From positions 1-34,001 of the forward strand of contig CANNKG010000038.1 of assembly GCA_947505105.1 (NCBI GenBank): 34,001 nt of DNA. The letters run 5' to 3'. The notes beneath the pieces are model-generated. The model was not told where the DNA came from and searched no databases. It saw only the letters and a list, made by a program, of their open reading frames with translations. The stretch comes from Methylococcaceae bacterium. GTDB lineage: Bacteria > Pseudomonadota > Gammaproteobacteria > Methylococcales > Methylomonadaceae. Positions 1 to 9,408 of the stretch are shown here, piece by piece. Numbering within the stretch: the first letter of the stretch is position 1; the number at the start of each line of letters is the position of its first letter. Made by a program: the position numbers and the translations under genes.

Positions 1-114
1 GCTCGCCATAATGACGTGGAAATGTGGGAAAAAGATAACATTCCTTACACTGTTCGAAAAAAACGCCAAGCTTTTTTCAACAATATTGCAAGCCAAAAAT
101 CGGGAGTAAAATAA
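1..114 (+). CDS. C-terminal fragment of an unrecognised protein, cut by the left window edge
   Basis: The first frame is open from base 1 and stops at TAA 112-114, giving 37 residues. It is basic and hydrophilic and ends in residues such as RKKRQAFFNNIAS. I do not recognise the family and the start lies outside the window. A second frame holds an ATG at 11 and runs to TAA 107-109, which is a weaker alternative. Directly after the stop comes a GGGACAGAGGGACTTATTT stretch. That kind of sequence reminds me of the margins of REP-associated or IS200-like transposase copies, but this is memory and not proof. The fragment matters mainly because the next gene begins without its 5' end. Confidence 0.35.
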   Translation, partial: ARHNDVEMWEKDNIPYTVRKKRQAFFNNIASQKSGVK

Positions 115-256
115 CTGGGACAGAGGGACTTATTTCGACAGCCTAGTCTCCACCCAACATACAATATCGAGCGCAACGTTTGCCGGGACGATCACGGCCG
201 ATTCGGGAGTCAATTTATCAAGCCAATTCGATCTTAAACAACACGTCGAAATTCTG

Positions 257-2215
257 GTGGAGCTTAAACCGGAGGCTGCCCATGTAAATCAAACGGGCGC
301 AGTATATATAGTCGCCCGTTACAATGGCCAATGGTTCGCCCAAGGTGACGACAGTCAGTGGCATAGCTGGGATCGGCAACTCGAGAGCCTCAAGACCCTA
401 GTAAGTTGGAATCCGCTCCAGACCAACGAACAGCGCGTCGTGACGACTAATTTATCAGGGCTACCGGGCGACTTCGAAATTTATACCGGCTACCAAGTTG
501 GTGACGATGTTCACTATGGTGCAACGCCATTCAAGTTTATGGTAGTCGATAATCCGCAATTAGCCTGTCTTCCACCCAAAATCTACCAAAATGACCAGTG
601 CGTTGTGCCCAAACAGATTTATAGCAGCACGGATCTTGGTCCAACCAGTAATCCTGAGCTGATCGGACCACTCGGAGGCACGTTGCGTATGACTCATTCA
701 GGAATTGAGTATTCACTTGAAATTAAACCGTATGCGCTTGAAAAAAATACGCCTATTAGTATGACACCCGTTTCTATCCCCAGTTTACCTGGCGCGGTGG
801 CGATCAGACTGGAACCTTCCGGGCTTCAGTTCAAAGTTCCTGCCCACCTGATCATGAGTCCCAAACCCTGGGAAGAACCCATGATTGCTATTGGTTTTAA
901 AGAAAATTCGGAAGATTTACAGCTCGAAAGTGCCACTCAAACTCCAACCGGCGTCTGGATACCGGTACCCAGTTTTTCGACTCATGGCATTGTGACCACC
1001 CGGATACTCAAACCAGTCATTAGCGTGCCAGATACGCTCATCGATGCCTTATCCAGAAATGCGCGTGCACCGATCAAACTGTCAGCGGGTGCGGAACATA
1101 CCTGTTATGTCAAGGGCGATACGTCGATTACCTGCTGGGGATTGGATAGCAGTCAACAAGCCAGTGGTGCATTTTCTCCGCTAAGCGTCAACGGCGTTAG
1201 CTCATCCCTAAATAACGTGGTGGAAGTTGCTGCCGGGGGAAAACATAGTTGTGCCCGCTTGAATGATAGGACCATTCGCTGCTGGGGAGCCAATGACTTT
1301 GGACAATTCGGGAATGGGAGCCAAACCCCATCAGGTGGGACAAACACAAGCAGCTTCCCCCCACCTTTGGTCAGCGGCATCACTAACGCGACCGCTCTAG
1401 TAGCCGGAGCCAATCATAATTGCGCCATCCTGACTGATGGCACGGTCAAATGTTGGGGCAAGGGTGATCGCGGGCAGTTGGGCAATAATGCCGCACCTGC
1501 ATTTACCACGACACCAGTGTCCGTCCAAGGCATCACCAATGCCATCGATATTGCCGCGGGTGCCAATCATACTTGTGCGTTACTGGCCGATATGACGGTC
1601 AAATGTTGGGGTGACAACACCTTTAGACAACTTGGCAGTTCGAATACTGAAAGCTTTAAGAATACGCCGGTTTCGGTCGCTTCCTTGACCGATGTTGTCG
1701 CGGTTGCGGCTGGCGAAGATTATAACTGTGCCAGAAAAGCGGGTGGTACTATCTTGAATCCTGGTGGAGCGGTAATCTGTTGGGGACGCAATACGCAAGG
1801 CCAGCTAGGGATTGGCAGTGTCAGTAGCTCTGTGAGCAATGCCCAAACGCCGGTACGCAATATTACGACGGCAGTAGCAATTGATTTAGGCCGCGTTCAT
1901 TCGTGCGCAAGACTTAGCGATGGCACCATCAAATGTTGGGGACAAATAGGTTCAGGTTTGCTCGGTTTTGTAGATCTGAATGCTGCGAATACGGCAGTCA
2001 TTTTGCCCAATACGCCCGTACAAGGTATTACGACCGCCCGTGCGGTGTCAGCAGGGTCAGGTCATAGCTGCGCTCAACTGCGTGACTTGTCGGTACAATG
2101 CTGGGGAAATGCCAGTTTTGGACAACTAGAGCAGGGTTTTCATAATGGCCTTGCTTCAGATGGTTTTTCGCTGGCAGCCAGTCCAACACCCAGAACAGTC
2201 ATTCCAGCACCTTAA
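257..2215 (+). CDS. RCC1-repeat protein, 5'-truncated (signal peptide missing)
   Basis: From the GTG at 257 the protein has 652 residues. Residues 1 to about 100 form a domain of the kind found at the start of large secreted gammaproteobacterial proteins (AVYIVARYNGQWF, then LPGDFEIYTGYQ). From about residue 275 to 640 there are seven RCC1-type blade repeats, each with an H-x-C pair, a CWG and usually a GQLG turn. RCC1 repeats fold into a beta-propeller that binds other proteins or surfaces. The frame stays open back to 110, just after a TAA at 107-109. The extra residues (FAGTITADSG and onward) look like the same domain, yet no ATG and no signal peptide exist. GTG 257 has no clear ribosome-binding site. 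I infer that the 5' end was lost by a rearrangement near 110-170, so this may be a non-functional remnant. Confidence 0.75.
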   Translation: MELKPEAAHVNQTGAVYIVARYNGQWFAQGDDSQWHSWDRQLESLKTLVSWNPLQTNEQRVVTTNLSGLPGDFEIYTGYQVGDDVHYGATPFKFMVVDNPQLACLPPKIYQNDQCVVPKQIYSSTDLGPTSNPELIGPLGGTLRMTHSGIEYSLEIKPYALEKNTPISMTPVSIPSLPGAVAIRLEPSGLQFKVPAHLIMSPKPWEEPMIAIGFKENSEDLQLESATQTPTGVWIPVPSFSTHGIVTTRILKPVISVPDTLIDALSRNARAPIKLSAGAEHTCYVKGDTSITCWGLDSSQQASGAFSPLSVNGVSSSLNNVVEVAAGGKHSCARLNDRTIRCWGANDFGQFGNGSQTPSGGTNTSSFPPPLVSGITNATALVAGANHNCAILTDGTVKCWGKGDRGQLGNNAAPAFTTTPVSVQGITNAIDIAAGANHTCALLADMTVKCWGDNTFRQLGSSNTESFKNTPVSVASLTDVVAVAAGEDYNCARKAGGTILNPGGAVICWGRNTQGQLGIGSVSSSVSNAQTPVRNITTAVAIDLGRVHSCARLSDGTIKCWGQIGSGLLGFVDLNAANTAVILPNTPVQGITTARAVSAGSGHSCAQLRDLSVQCWGNASFGQLEQGFHNGLASDGFSLAASPTPRTVIPAP

Positions 2216-2249
2216 TAAACGAGGGCTTTAGGAATAAGCTGAGCTAAAA

Positions 2250-2281
2250 AGCGCATCATTCGCACATTCGATTGATGCGCT
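2250..2281 (+). terminator. Hairpin downstream of the RCC1-repeat gene
   Basis: AGCGCATCA (2250-2258) pairs perfectly with TGATGCGCT (2273-2281) across a 14-nt loop, preceded by an A-run and followed by CCTTAAAG. The tail is poor in T for plus-strand termination. The A-run would give a better U-tract on the minus strand. A structural stop between the RCC1 gene and the moxR operon is plausible. Confidence 0.5.
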
Positions 2282-2405
2282 CCTTAAAGCAGCACACGCC
2301 AACTCTGCTTTTATAGATGCTAACATCTAGCTATCGCTATTGAGTCGAACGCAGTCTATACTAACTAACTAGCTATCGTCCTTTTATTTTTTAGCCCGAA
2401 CCCTT

Positions 2406-3311
2406 ATGAATACTGCTCTTGATGCCTTACTCAATTCCGCCGGCCAGATCATTTTAGGTAAACCACGGCAAATTCGTTTGGCGCTCTGTTGTTTGCTTGC
2501 CCGCGGCCATTTGTTGATTGAAGATATTCCGGGCGTTGGCAAAACCACCCTCGCACATACCTTGGCAAAATTACTCGGTCTTCAATATCAACGCATTCAA
2601 TTTACCAGCGATATTTTACCTGCCGACATCATCGGTGCCTCGATTTTTGATGTTGATAAACATGAATTTACCTTTCATCCAGGGCCCATTTTTAACCAGA
2701 TGATTTTGGCTGATGAAATCAATCGTTCGACGCCCAAAGCCCAAAGTGCTTTGCTTGAAGCGATGGAAGAACAACAAGTGACCGCCGAAGGGATTACCTA
2801 TCCCCTTCCCCGTCCTTTTTTCGTCATTGCCACCCAAAATCCGACCCATCAACTCGGCACCTTTCCGCTGCCCGAATCACAACTGGATCGTTTTTTAATG
2901 CGCATTGAATTGGGATATCCTGATCGGCAAGCGGAACGTGAGTTGTTAATGGGCGAGAGCCGCTATCGTTTGATCAATCAGTTGACGGTCACTCTTCCCA
3001 CTCACACCCTTTATGCCATGCAGGATGATATTGTCAAAGTTCACGTTGCTCCGGCATTATTGGATTACCTACAAGCTATTTTGAATTTTACGCGGACGTC
3101 TTCCGAGTACACCTGCGGACTTTCACCGCGCGCCGGTTTAGCCTTGATGACTGCCGCAAAATCCTGGGCTTATATGGATCGACGAGACTCAGTACTGCCC
3201 GAAGATGTTCAAGCGGTATTGGGCGCAGTTGCCGGGCATCGCTTACGCGCCGCCACCAATGATTCCGCGGCTATTGTCGCCCCCATTCTTGAACATGTTG
3301 GCATTCCCTAA
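2406..3311 (+). CDS. MoxR-family AAA+ ATPase
   Basis: This 301-residue protein is a MoxR-type AAA+ ATPase, a chaperone-like ATPase that usually acts on VWA- or DUF58-containing partners. Walker A is PGVGKTT with Lys46. Walker B is ILADEIN with Asp103-Glu104. A sensor-1-type IATQNP follows, and the PLPESQLDRF segment is typical of the family. The C-terminal lid carries SPRAGLALM. Length and domain order are normal for MoxR. The next gene starts 3 nt after its stop, and the third gene is a transglutaminase, giving the common MoxR-DUF58-TgpA order. There is no strong Shine-Dalgarno before ATG 2406. Two copies of CTAGCTATCG (2327-2336 and 2369-2378) lie in the leader. Confidence 0.95.
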   Translation: MNTALDALLNSAGQIILGKPRQIRLALCCLLARGHLLIEDIPGVGKTTLAHTLAKLLGLQYQRIQFTSDILPADIIGASIFDVDKHEFTFHPGPIFNQMILADEINRSTPKAQSALLEAMEEQQVTAEGITYPLPRPFFVIATQNPTHQLGTFPLPESQLDRFLMRIELGYPDRQAERELLMGESRYRLINQLTVTLPTHTLYAMQDDIVKVHVAPALLDYLQAILNFTRTSSEYTCGLSPRAGLALMTAAKSWAYMDRRDSVLPEDVQAVLGAVAGHRLRAATNDSAAIVAPILEHVGIP

Positions 3312-3314
3312 CCG

Positions 3315-4271
3315 ATGTTCACCCAGCCTATTCGCAATTTAAAAGAACGCTTGCAATTAAGTCGTTTTTTTAAGGGGGAAAAACCGACCAAAGGACCGAT
3401 TGAATTAAATCATCGGCGCATTTTCATTATTCCAACCCTAAGCGGCTTAGGTTTTGGTGTGCTATTATTGACTCTGCTTTTGATTGCTTTTGTCTATAAT
3501 AATAATCTGGCCTATTTACTGTGTTTTTTCCTCGCCAGTATTTTTGTGGTCACAATTCTGCACACGTTCAGGGGATTAGCCGGTTTGAAGGTACAGGTCG
3601 GCCCGCATAAGCCGATATTTGCAGGAGAACTTGCCGCCATCCCGGTGATCATCGAAAACCCGTATCACTATCCTCGCCTACATCTGCAAATTCAGTTAGA
3701 TCAAATCGAAACCTGCACAATAGAGGCTTCCTGCCAACAACAGATAATTATTCATACCAAAATTCTGCAACGCGGTCTACATGAACTCGATACGCTCCGT
3801 TTGATCAATACTTTTCCGTTAGGCTTGTTTCGTGCGTGGTCGCCACTCCGTTTTGACACACCGATTATGGTTTATCCGAAACCCGCTAAACAGTTAATAC
3901 CGTTTCCGGATACCGACAGTGACGGCCTGCAATCCGGTGCGCATCAAAAAAGAGGTGGTGAGGATTTTTCAGGCTTACATGAATATCAACCCGGTGATGC
4001 TCCCAAACACATCCACTGGAAAGCCTTTGCCAAAGGCCAGGGCCTATTGACAAAACACTACAGCACTCAGCTGGCAAGTGAAATTTATCTCCACTTTGCC
4101 ACCACGCCGGGACATAACCTTGAAGAACGTTTGAGTCAATTATGTCGCTGGGTCATTGATGCCGAAGCGTCTGGCATTCGGTATGGATTCAATATACCGG
4201 GCCTGAATTTACCGCCCTCGTTCGGTACCCTCCATCGTAGCCGATGCCTGGAAGCATTGGCCTGTTTCTGA
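3315..4271 (+). CDS. DUF58 domain membrane-anchored protein
   Basis: This 318-residue protein has two adjacent hydrophobic helices near residues 40-85 and then a DUF58 region. The family signature is visible near residues 213-250 (GGEDFSGLHEYQPGD followed by IHWKAFAKG). DUF58 proteins resemble VWA-like folds and are encoded with MoxR ATPases. Their exact reaction is not established. The start lies 3 nt after the moxR stop, so the genes are almost certainly co-transcribed and coupled. The length is normal. The last bases overlap a possible upstream start of the transglutaminase gene. Confidence 0.93.
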   Translation: MFTQPIRNLKERLQLSRFFKGEKPTKGPIELNHRRIFIIPTLSGLGFGVLLLTLLLIAFVYNNNLAYLLCFFLASIFVVTILHTFRGLAGLKVQVGPHKPIFAGELAAIPVIIENPYHYPRLHLQIQLDQIETCTIEASCQQQIIIHTKILQRGLHELDTLRLINTFPLGLFRAWSPLRFDTPIMVYPKPAKQLIPFPDTDSDGLQSGAHQKRGGEDFSGLHEYQPGDAPKHIHWKAFAKGQGLLTKHYSTQLASEIYLHFATTPGHNLEERLSQLCRWVIDAEASGIRYGFNIPGLNLPPSFGTLHRSRCLEALACF

Positions 4272-4273
4272 TT

Positions 4274-6253
4274 ATGTTAGACCATGTTCATTCCAACGTC
4301 TTAATTTTCCTACTGTGCTCGGTCGGCTTAATTGTCTTGCCACATGCCTGGAATCTCTCGAATCTGATCATCGGTTTTTTTTATATTCTGTGGCTGTGGC
4401 GTTTATTAGGCGTTTATAGAAAAACCGTCTTACCAAATCGATTAATTCTATTTCTAGCAACACTTGCCGGTATCGCACTTCTGTACTCGCAGCATCAAGG
4501 ATTGTTGGGATTGGATGCAGGTACTCACATCATCATTACGGCGCTCGGCTTGAAATTGCTGGAAATTCGCTCGGAACGGGATTTGTATCTAGTTGTCTAC
4601 CTTGCCTTTGTCGTCGCTGCGACGCTATTTTTGTACCAGCAGTCCATCGGTCTTGCAATTTATATCGTCTTCGTCTGTGTCAGTTTACTGGCAACACTGA
4701 TTATTTTGAACGGTCGGGTGACTGCAACAATCGCCCTTAAAATTGCCGGATTGCTTTTGCTCCAGGCTCTACCGGTCGCCACTATCTTGTTTTTACTATT
4801 TCCCCGCATAGAAGCGCCGCGGTGGGAGTTTCTGCAAGATAAGCACAAAGCTAAAACCGGTTTAAGTGAAATCTTTGAACCCGGTTCAATCAGTGACTTG
4901 GGGTTATCGGATGAGTTGGTCTTCAGAGCGAAATTTACTGGGGCGGTGCCACCGCCAGCGCACCGATATTGGCGCGGCCCGGTCTATACGTATACCAACG
5001 GCAAATTATGGCTACCGTCCACGCAAAAAGTTAAAGTGCTGCCTCAGGATTACTTAAGCGTCAGTGGCGCAGCTTATCAATATACCGTGTTGATGGAACC
5101 TCAAGATAAAGAATGGGTGTTTGCGTTGGAGTTACCGGTCGGAATCCGCCCACCTTTAAGGCTAACCGGGGATTACCAATTAATGAATGACGGCAATACC
5201 CATATCCGTAATGAATATGTGCTGCGATCTTATCCCACCTTTAATACCGGAACGCTAGATAACGCAGAATTCAAAGAAAATACCCAATTACCGGCTAAAG
5301 TATCACCCAAAATCACTGAGCTGGTGACTCGTCTTCAAGGCGTCGAAACCTCTCCCGAAGCTTTGATTCGACAAATTTTGACGCATTTTAGAACCGAAGC
5401 GTTTTATTACACCTTAAGACCACCTCTAATGGAACAGGATCCAATCGAGACCTTTTTGCTCAAAACTCGCGCTGGTTTCTGTGGACATTACGCAACTGCC
5501 TTTGTTTACTTGATGCGAGTCGCAGGATTTCCGGCGCGCGTGGTTAGTGGTTATCAGGGTGGAGAATACAATAAAGTAGGCAATTTCCTGGAAATCCGTC
5601 AGGCCGACGCCCATGCCTGGGCCGAAGTTTGGTTAAGCGACAAAGGCTGGACTCGCGTCGACCCCACGGCAGCAATTGCACCTGAACGCATTGAACAAGG
5701 CGTCAACATCGATCTGCAAATTGCCAGCGGCCTAGTGAATTTCTCCCGGATCAATCTTGGCCAATCCGGAATGGTCAACTTTTACCAACAGTTCCGGCAA
5801 GTCTGGCAAAGTGTCGACTACCAATGGCAGCGCTGGGTCATTAACTATACCAACGAACAACAAGCTGATTTGCTTGCCGCATTAGGCATGTTTGATATTC
5901 AAACGATGCTCCGCGCATTGTTCATTTTGATCACACTGCTTACGTTGGGTTTATTTATCTGGTTGACCCGCCAACCTCGCCAAACCAAGGATGCGGCTCT
6001 TATTTGGTATGAGAAATTTTGCGCTAAATTAGCTAAATTGGGTTTGATTAAAGCGCCTGCCGAGACGGCAACCGCCTTTGCAGATAGAGTCAGTAAACGT
6101 TATCCAACCCTGAATGTTGCCGTTCATCAGATTACGGTTTTATTCCTAAAAATACGTTATGGGAAGGACATTGATCCGAATGAACTTAAATTACTCGCCC
6201 AACGAGTAAAGACACTGAATATTAACCAGTTGCTTAAAAAACACTCACTTTGA
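4274..6253 (+). CDS. TgpA-type transglutaminase-like membrane protein (DUF3488 + transglutaminase core)
   Basis: The chosen ATG 4274 gives 659 residues and lies 3 nt after the DUF58 stop, the same spacing as the preceding gene pair. An in-frame ATG at 4244 would overlap DUF58 by 28 nt and add ten residues. About six N-terminal membrane helices (residues 1-190) are followed by a periplasmic transglutaminase-like domain. The catalytic triad is visible: Cys403 in AGFCGHY, His447 in DAHAWAE and Asp463 in RVDPTAA. Another helix follows near residues 545-565, then a cytoplasmic tail. This is the TgpA architecture known from Pseudomonas. The substrate is unknown; cell-envelope protein or peptide modification is inferred. 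Confidence 0.93.
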   Translation: MLDHVHSNVLIFLLCSVGLIVLPHAWNLSNLIIGFFYILWLWRLLGVYRKTVLPNRLILFLATLAGIALLYSQHQGLLGLDAGTHIIITALGLKLLEIRSERDLYLVVYLAFVVAATLFLYQQSIGLAIYIVFVCVSLLATLIILNGRVTATIALKIAGLLLLQALPVATILFLLFPRIEAPRWEFLQDKHKAKTGLSEIFEPGSISDLGLSDELVFRAKFTGAVPPPAHRYWRGPVYTYTNGKLWLPSTQKVKVLPQDYLSVSGAAYQYTVLMEPQDKEWVFALELPVGIRPPLRLTGDYQLMNDGNTHIRNEYVLRSYPTFNTGTLDNAEFKENTQLPAKVSPKITELVTRLQGVETSPEALIRQILTHFRTEAFYYTLRPPLMEQDPIETFLLKTRAGFCGHYATAFVYLMRVAGFPARVVSGYQGGEYNKVGNFLEIRQADAHAWAEVWLSDKGWTRVDPTAAIAPERIEQGVNIDLQIASGLVNFSRINLGQSGMVNFYQQFRQVWQSVDYQWQRWVINYTNEQQADLLAALGMFDIQTMLRALFILITLLTLGLFIWLTRQPRQTKDAALIWYEKFCAKLAKLGLIKAPAETATAFADRVSKRYPTLNVAVHQITVLFLKIRYGKDIDPNELKLLAQRVKTLNINQLLKKHSL

Positions 6254-6295
6254 GTATATGTGAGGTAAATCTGAATTGACTGTCAGGTTAGGCAC

Positions 6296-7231
6296 TTACA
6301 TCTTAAACAATGTGTTCTTAGCCTGAGTAATACGAGCTTCAGGCAAAATATCAACTTTCTTGGTATGTTTAATTAACTGTCTTATTTCAGCCTGTTCATT
6401 ATTCTCATGGGTAACGACTGGAAATATTCCCCCCTTTTGTTTATCACGAAGAACATCCAGCATTAGATTCAAATTAACATGTCGCCTATTTTCTGCAAAC
6501 CCGTAGACTAATGCAAAATCGCATAAAGTATTAATTAGCCGGGGAATACCGTTACTATGATAGAAAATAACGCCCATCGTATGCTTATCAAAGATTCGGG
6601 TAGTAACGCCGGCAACCTGCAATCGATGCTTTATATAGTCGAGCGTTTCCTTATAATTTAAATTGCTCAAACTATAATCAACGGAAACCCTTTGCGCAAA
6701 CTGACGTAATTCACGTTTTTGCATAATGTTAAGCAATTCCGGTTGTCCGACCAAGATTAATTGCAACATAAAATGTTTATCTACATTAATATTGGACAAA
6801 AGTCGAAGCTCTTCCAAAGTTTGTATATCCATATTTTGCGCTTCATCAATAATCAGTATCGTACGTTTATTTTCTGAATACTGCTTAACTAGAAAATCAA
6901 CCAATAGTTTATAACGACTGGCTTTATTCATTTGATCCGATTGAATATCAAAAGCCATTAATATCCATTGTAATAAATCCCCAAACGAATCATGGACGTT
7001 GGTAATTAAACCGACCTTAAAATTTTCGTCAAGTTGCTGTAAAAACTTTCTTATCACGGTAGTCTTGCCGGAACCCACCTCACCGGTAATTAACGATACG
7101 CCCGCCTCACTTTCAATAGCAAATTGCAACAGGTTGAGCGCTAATTTATGCTGTTTACTCAGATATAAAAAGGCTGGATCAGGGGTAAGTGCAAATGGAT
7201 GTTCTTTGAATCCATAATGTTTTTTATACAT
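6296..7231 (-). CDS. ExeA-like AAA ATPase of the XrtA/PEP-CTERM exopolysaccharide type
   Basis: This 311-residue ATPase begins YKKHYGFKEHPFALTPDP, the usual opening of ExeA/GspA-like ATPases encoded beside exopolysaccharide genes in PEP-CTERM systems. Walker A is GEVGSGKTT with Lys56. Walker B is ILIIDEAQ with Asp129-Glu130. A QPEL motif follows near residue 165, and the C-terminal lid contains GIPRLINTLCD. No membrane helix or peptidoglycan-binding domain follows, so it is shorter than GspA. It starts 27 nt after the stop of the BY-kinase-like gene on the same strand, and both follow the Wzz-like gene. A role in energising or regulating polysaccharide export is inferred from this context. 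It converges on the transglutaminase gene with only 42 nt between stops and no obvious terminator. Confidence 0.9.
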   Translation of the reverse strand: MYKKHYGFKEHPFALTPDPAFLYLSKQHKLALNLLQFAIESEAGVSLITGEVGSGKTTVIRKFLQQLDENFKVGLITNVHDSFGDLLQWILMAFDIQSDQMNKASRYKLLVDFLVKQYSENKRTILIIDEAQNMDIQTLEELRLLSNINVDKHFMLQLILVGQPELLNIMQKRELRQFAQRVSVDYSLSNLNYKETLDYIKHRLQVAGVTTRIFDKHTMGVIFYHSNGIPRLINTLCDFALVYGFAENRRHVNLNLMLDVLRDKQKGGIFPVVTHENNEQAEIRQLIKHTKKVDILPEARITQAKNTLFKM

Positions 7232-7258
7232 AAAAATTTACTTTTCAACGATGATTAT

Positions 7259-8059
7259 TTATGAAGCATGAGCGGATTTGTTTAAGATAGTGCCGAAATA
7301 TTTTTTATTGCCAATGATTTGCAGGCTACGCTTAATTTCATCTTGAGTCGTTTGCTGTTCTGCCACCACTAAAATACATGTATCGACAATTGGAATTAAT
7401 ACCTGTGCATCATCGGTATTTAAAAGTGGAGGTAAATTAATAACCACGATCCGATCGGGATAACGATTGTTTAATTCGGATATTAGATTTAACATTTTAG
7501 GGAATATTATGCTTACTGAAGCTTGGCTAATGGCTTTCCCGGCAGGAAGTATCACCAAGGAATCAAGATTAGGATGGATGAATAAATCATCTAAATCAAT
7601 ATCATGCTCAAAATAATCACTCAAGCCATATTGCGGAGATAATCCAAAATAACGATGTACACTTGGATTTCTCATATCGAGATCAACTAAAATTGCAGAA
7701 TAATTTGCATCCAGCGCAATACTGACCGCCAAATTTATCGACATGAGCGACTTACCCATCCCATTCATCGGACTGGACAGGGCCACAATATTCCAATCAA
7801 AAGCACGCATCTTTTGCAGCACTTTATTTCTCAAGGTTTTAAATAATCCTGCCCGAGGATCGTTTTTCAATGCAGCGACAATCCGATTATTCGTCAATAT
7901 TTCGGTACCGATATTGACCTTTCTGAGCGCCTCGGGAGAGGTTTCATTCTTTACCGAAATACGTAATCGACTTGGTTTTGGAGTAAATTGGGTGTGATTG
8001 GATTCGGTTTTTTGACGATTTTGATAAGCTTTTTCTAATGCTTTTTGTATTCGTTCCAT
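7259..8059 (-). CDS. BY-kinase-like P-loop ATPase for exopolysaccharide synthesis (CpsD/CapB type)
   Basis: The start at 8059 gives 266 residues beginning MERIQKALEKAYQ, the usual opening of stand-alone XrtA-associated tyrosine autokinases. AGGA sits upstream at proper spacing. A longer frame from 8182 would overlap the Wzz-like gene by 73 nt and add residues unlike the family. Walker A is SPMNGMGKS with Lys103. Walker A' is ILVDLDMRNP, and Walker B resembles VVINLPPLL. BY-kinases pair with a Wzz-type membrane activator, encoded 50 nt upstream here. The C-terminus (NKKYFGTILNK) has a single Tyr and lacks the usual tyrosine cluster, so classical autophosphorylation on a tail is doubtful. It may act as a ParA-like ATPase switch. 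Confidence 0.9.
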   Translation of the reverse strand: MERIQKALEKAYQNRQKTESNHTQFTPKPSRLRISVKNETSPEALRKVNIGTEILTNNRIVAALKNDPRAGLFKTLRNKVLQKMRAFDWNIVALSSPMNGMGKSLMSINLAVSIALDANYSAILVDLDMRNPSVHRYFGLSPQYGLSDYFEHDIDLDDLFIHPNLDSLVILPAGKAISQASVSIIFPKMLNLISELNNRYPDRIVVINLPPLLNTDDAQVLIPIVDTCILVVAEQQTTQDEIKRSLQIIGNKKYFGTILNKSAHAS

Positions 8060-8109
8060 ATAAATTCCTAGAAAACCGGCTGATCTTTCGTTAAAAATTT
8101 TTTGATCGC

Positions 8110-9408
8110 TTACGTAGACAAAGGCATGATCAATAGATAGACGAATATAAGTGCTATCACTACTAATCCTGACATCAGCCATATGATCCGTTTCTTCGAA
8201 CGCGCTTTCCTGATTAAATCCTCTTGATTATCCAAGTAAGGTATCACAATCAGCGGAGGAGCTCCCAAAATCGTCTGTAACTCGTTCGGACTATTTACGC
8301 CAAAGACGACGACATGTCTCTTAAATACGAGATACCCAGCCCCCGATCCTAGCGATAGCAATATCCCCAAAAGGAGAATGACGATTCTATTGGGTGTAAA
8401 AGGCTCAGTCGTTAGCTGTGGTGGCTTTATGACAGAAATCTGATCGCCTTTTAGGTCGTAATGAGTTGTCGCAATACCGTCTTCTGAGGGCTTGGATTTA
8501 GACGCGAGCGTGGTATTGTCATCATCCTGCATCAGCTTATGATACTTGCGTTCTACTTGAAGAACCGCTCTCAGTTCCCTCTGAAAATTCGCTAAGTTTT
8601 GCTGCAAATCCTTCTTTTGGGTAATCAGGACATTCAATTCGGCATCGACGGGTTTTAACTGGGCTTTTAATTGTGCATAAGCGGGGGTTTTGTATTGAGC
8701 GGTTTTCTCCAAAATAAGTTTTCTTTCACTCAACATTTTAATTTTTCGATCATATCCTTTCAATTTTTGCTCGGCTTTAACCATTGCCTGGATAGTCAGC
8801 TGCTTTACTTCCGGTAAGCGGTCCAGATGATTATTGCTAAATTCGGCCAGTGTCGATTCAATTCCGGTGATTCGTTGGCTCAGTTGAGCTGATTCTAATG
8901 TTGGCGCTTGGGTTCCATTCTTATTCAGGTACAGACCCACTAACTCATTGACGACTTGCTGCGCCAATTCTGGAGATTCGCTGTCAAATGCCACCGTAAA
9001 CTGAATAGTCGGATGGGTAATTGAATCGGTGCGAGATTCAACCAAATTAGCGCTGATTATCCCTAATTGAATTTTTTTTCTAAATTTTTCAATTAATTCA
9101 GAAGTGTTAAGTAATTGTTTTTCATTTGTTAACAGATCTAATTTATCAATGATATTACGCAGATTTTCACTGCTCATTACCTGCCGAGTAATTTCCTGAA
9201 AACGTTGGTCGGCGGCTATCATTGAATCCTGGGACAGTTCTTGCGGCTCAATGCCTAACGTTGCCGTGGACTTGTAGATAGCCGGTAGTTTCAATGCAAT
9301 AATAATTGATAACACAAAAACAGCTAATACAATCAAACCAATCTGATTCCGATAACGTTTAAATGCCTGGATATAATCCTGAGTACTTATAAAGTCTTGT
9401 TCCATCAT
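8110..9408 (-). CDS. Wzz/GNVR-type polysaccharide chain-length determinant
   Basis: This 432-residue inner-membrane protein has a first helix at about residues 18-40 (IGLIVLAVFVLSIIIALKL), a long coiled-coil periplasmic region, and a second helix near 330-350 (RIVILLLGILLSLGSG). A third helix near the C-terminus (GLVVIALIFVYLLIM) is an addition to the basic Wzz plan. There is no fused kinase, and the ATPase is the separate gene 50 nt downstream. Members set chain length and couple polymerisation to export. Two ATGs stand in tandem at 9408 and 9405, and the first is used here. It begins a three-gene minus-strand operon with the BY-kinase-like and ExeA-like ATPases. Confidence 0.9.
   Translation of the reverse strand: MMEQDFISTQDYIQAFKRYRNQIGLIVLAVFVLSIIIALKLPAIYKSTATLGIEPQELSQDSMIAADQRFQEITRQVMSSENLRNIIDKLDLLTNEKQLLNTSELIEKFRKKIQLGIISANLVESRTDSITHPTIQFTVAFDSESPELAQQVVNELVGLYLNKNGTQAPTLESAQLSQRITGIESTLAEFSNNHLDRLPEVKQLTIQAMVKAEQKLKGYDRKIKMLSERKLILEKTAQYKTPAYAQLKAQLKPVDAELNVLITQKKDLQQNLANFQRELRAVLQVERKYHKLMQDDDNTTLASKSKPSEDGIATTHYDLKGDQISVIKPPQLTTEPFTPNRIVILLLGILLSLGSGAGYLVFKRHVVVFGVNSPNELQTILGAPPLIVIPYLDNQEDLIRKARSKKRIIWLMSGLVVIALIFVYLLIMPLST

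Noticed and set aside
2327-2378. Two copies of CTAGCTATCG upstream of moxR as operator sites
   Set aside because: Only two 10-bp copies, 42 bp apart, without dyad or link to a regulator. Noted in the moxR entry only.
8060-8182. N-terminal extension of the BY-kinase-like gene to 8182
   Set aside because: The family start MERIQKALEKA lies at 8059 with AGGA before it. The extension would overlap the Wzz-like gene.
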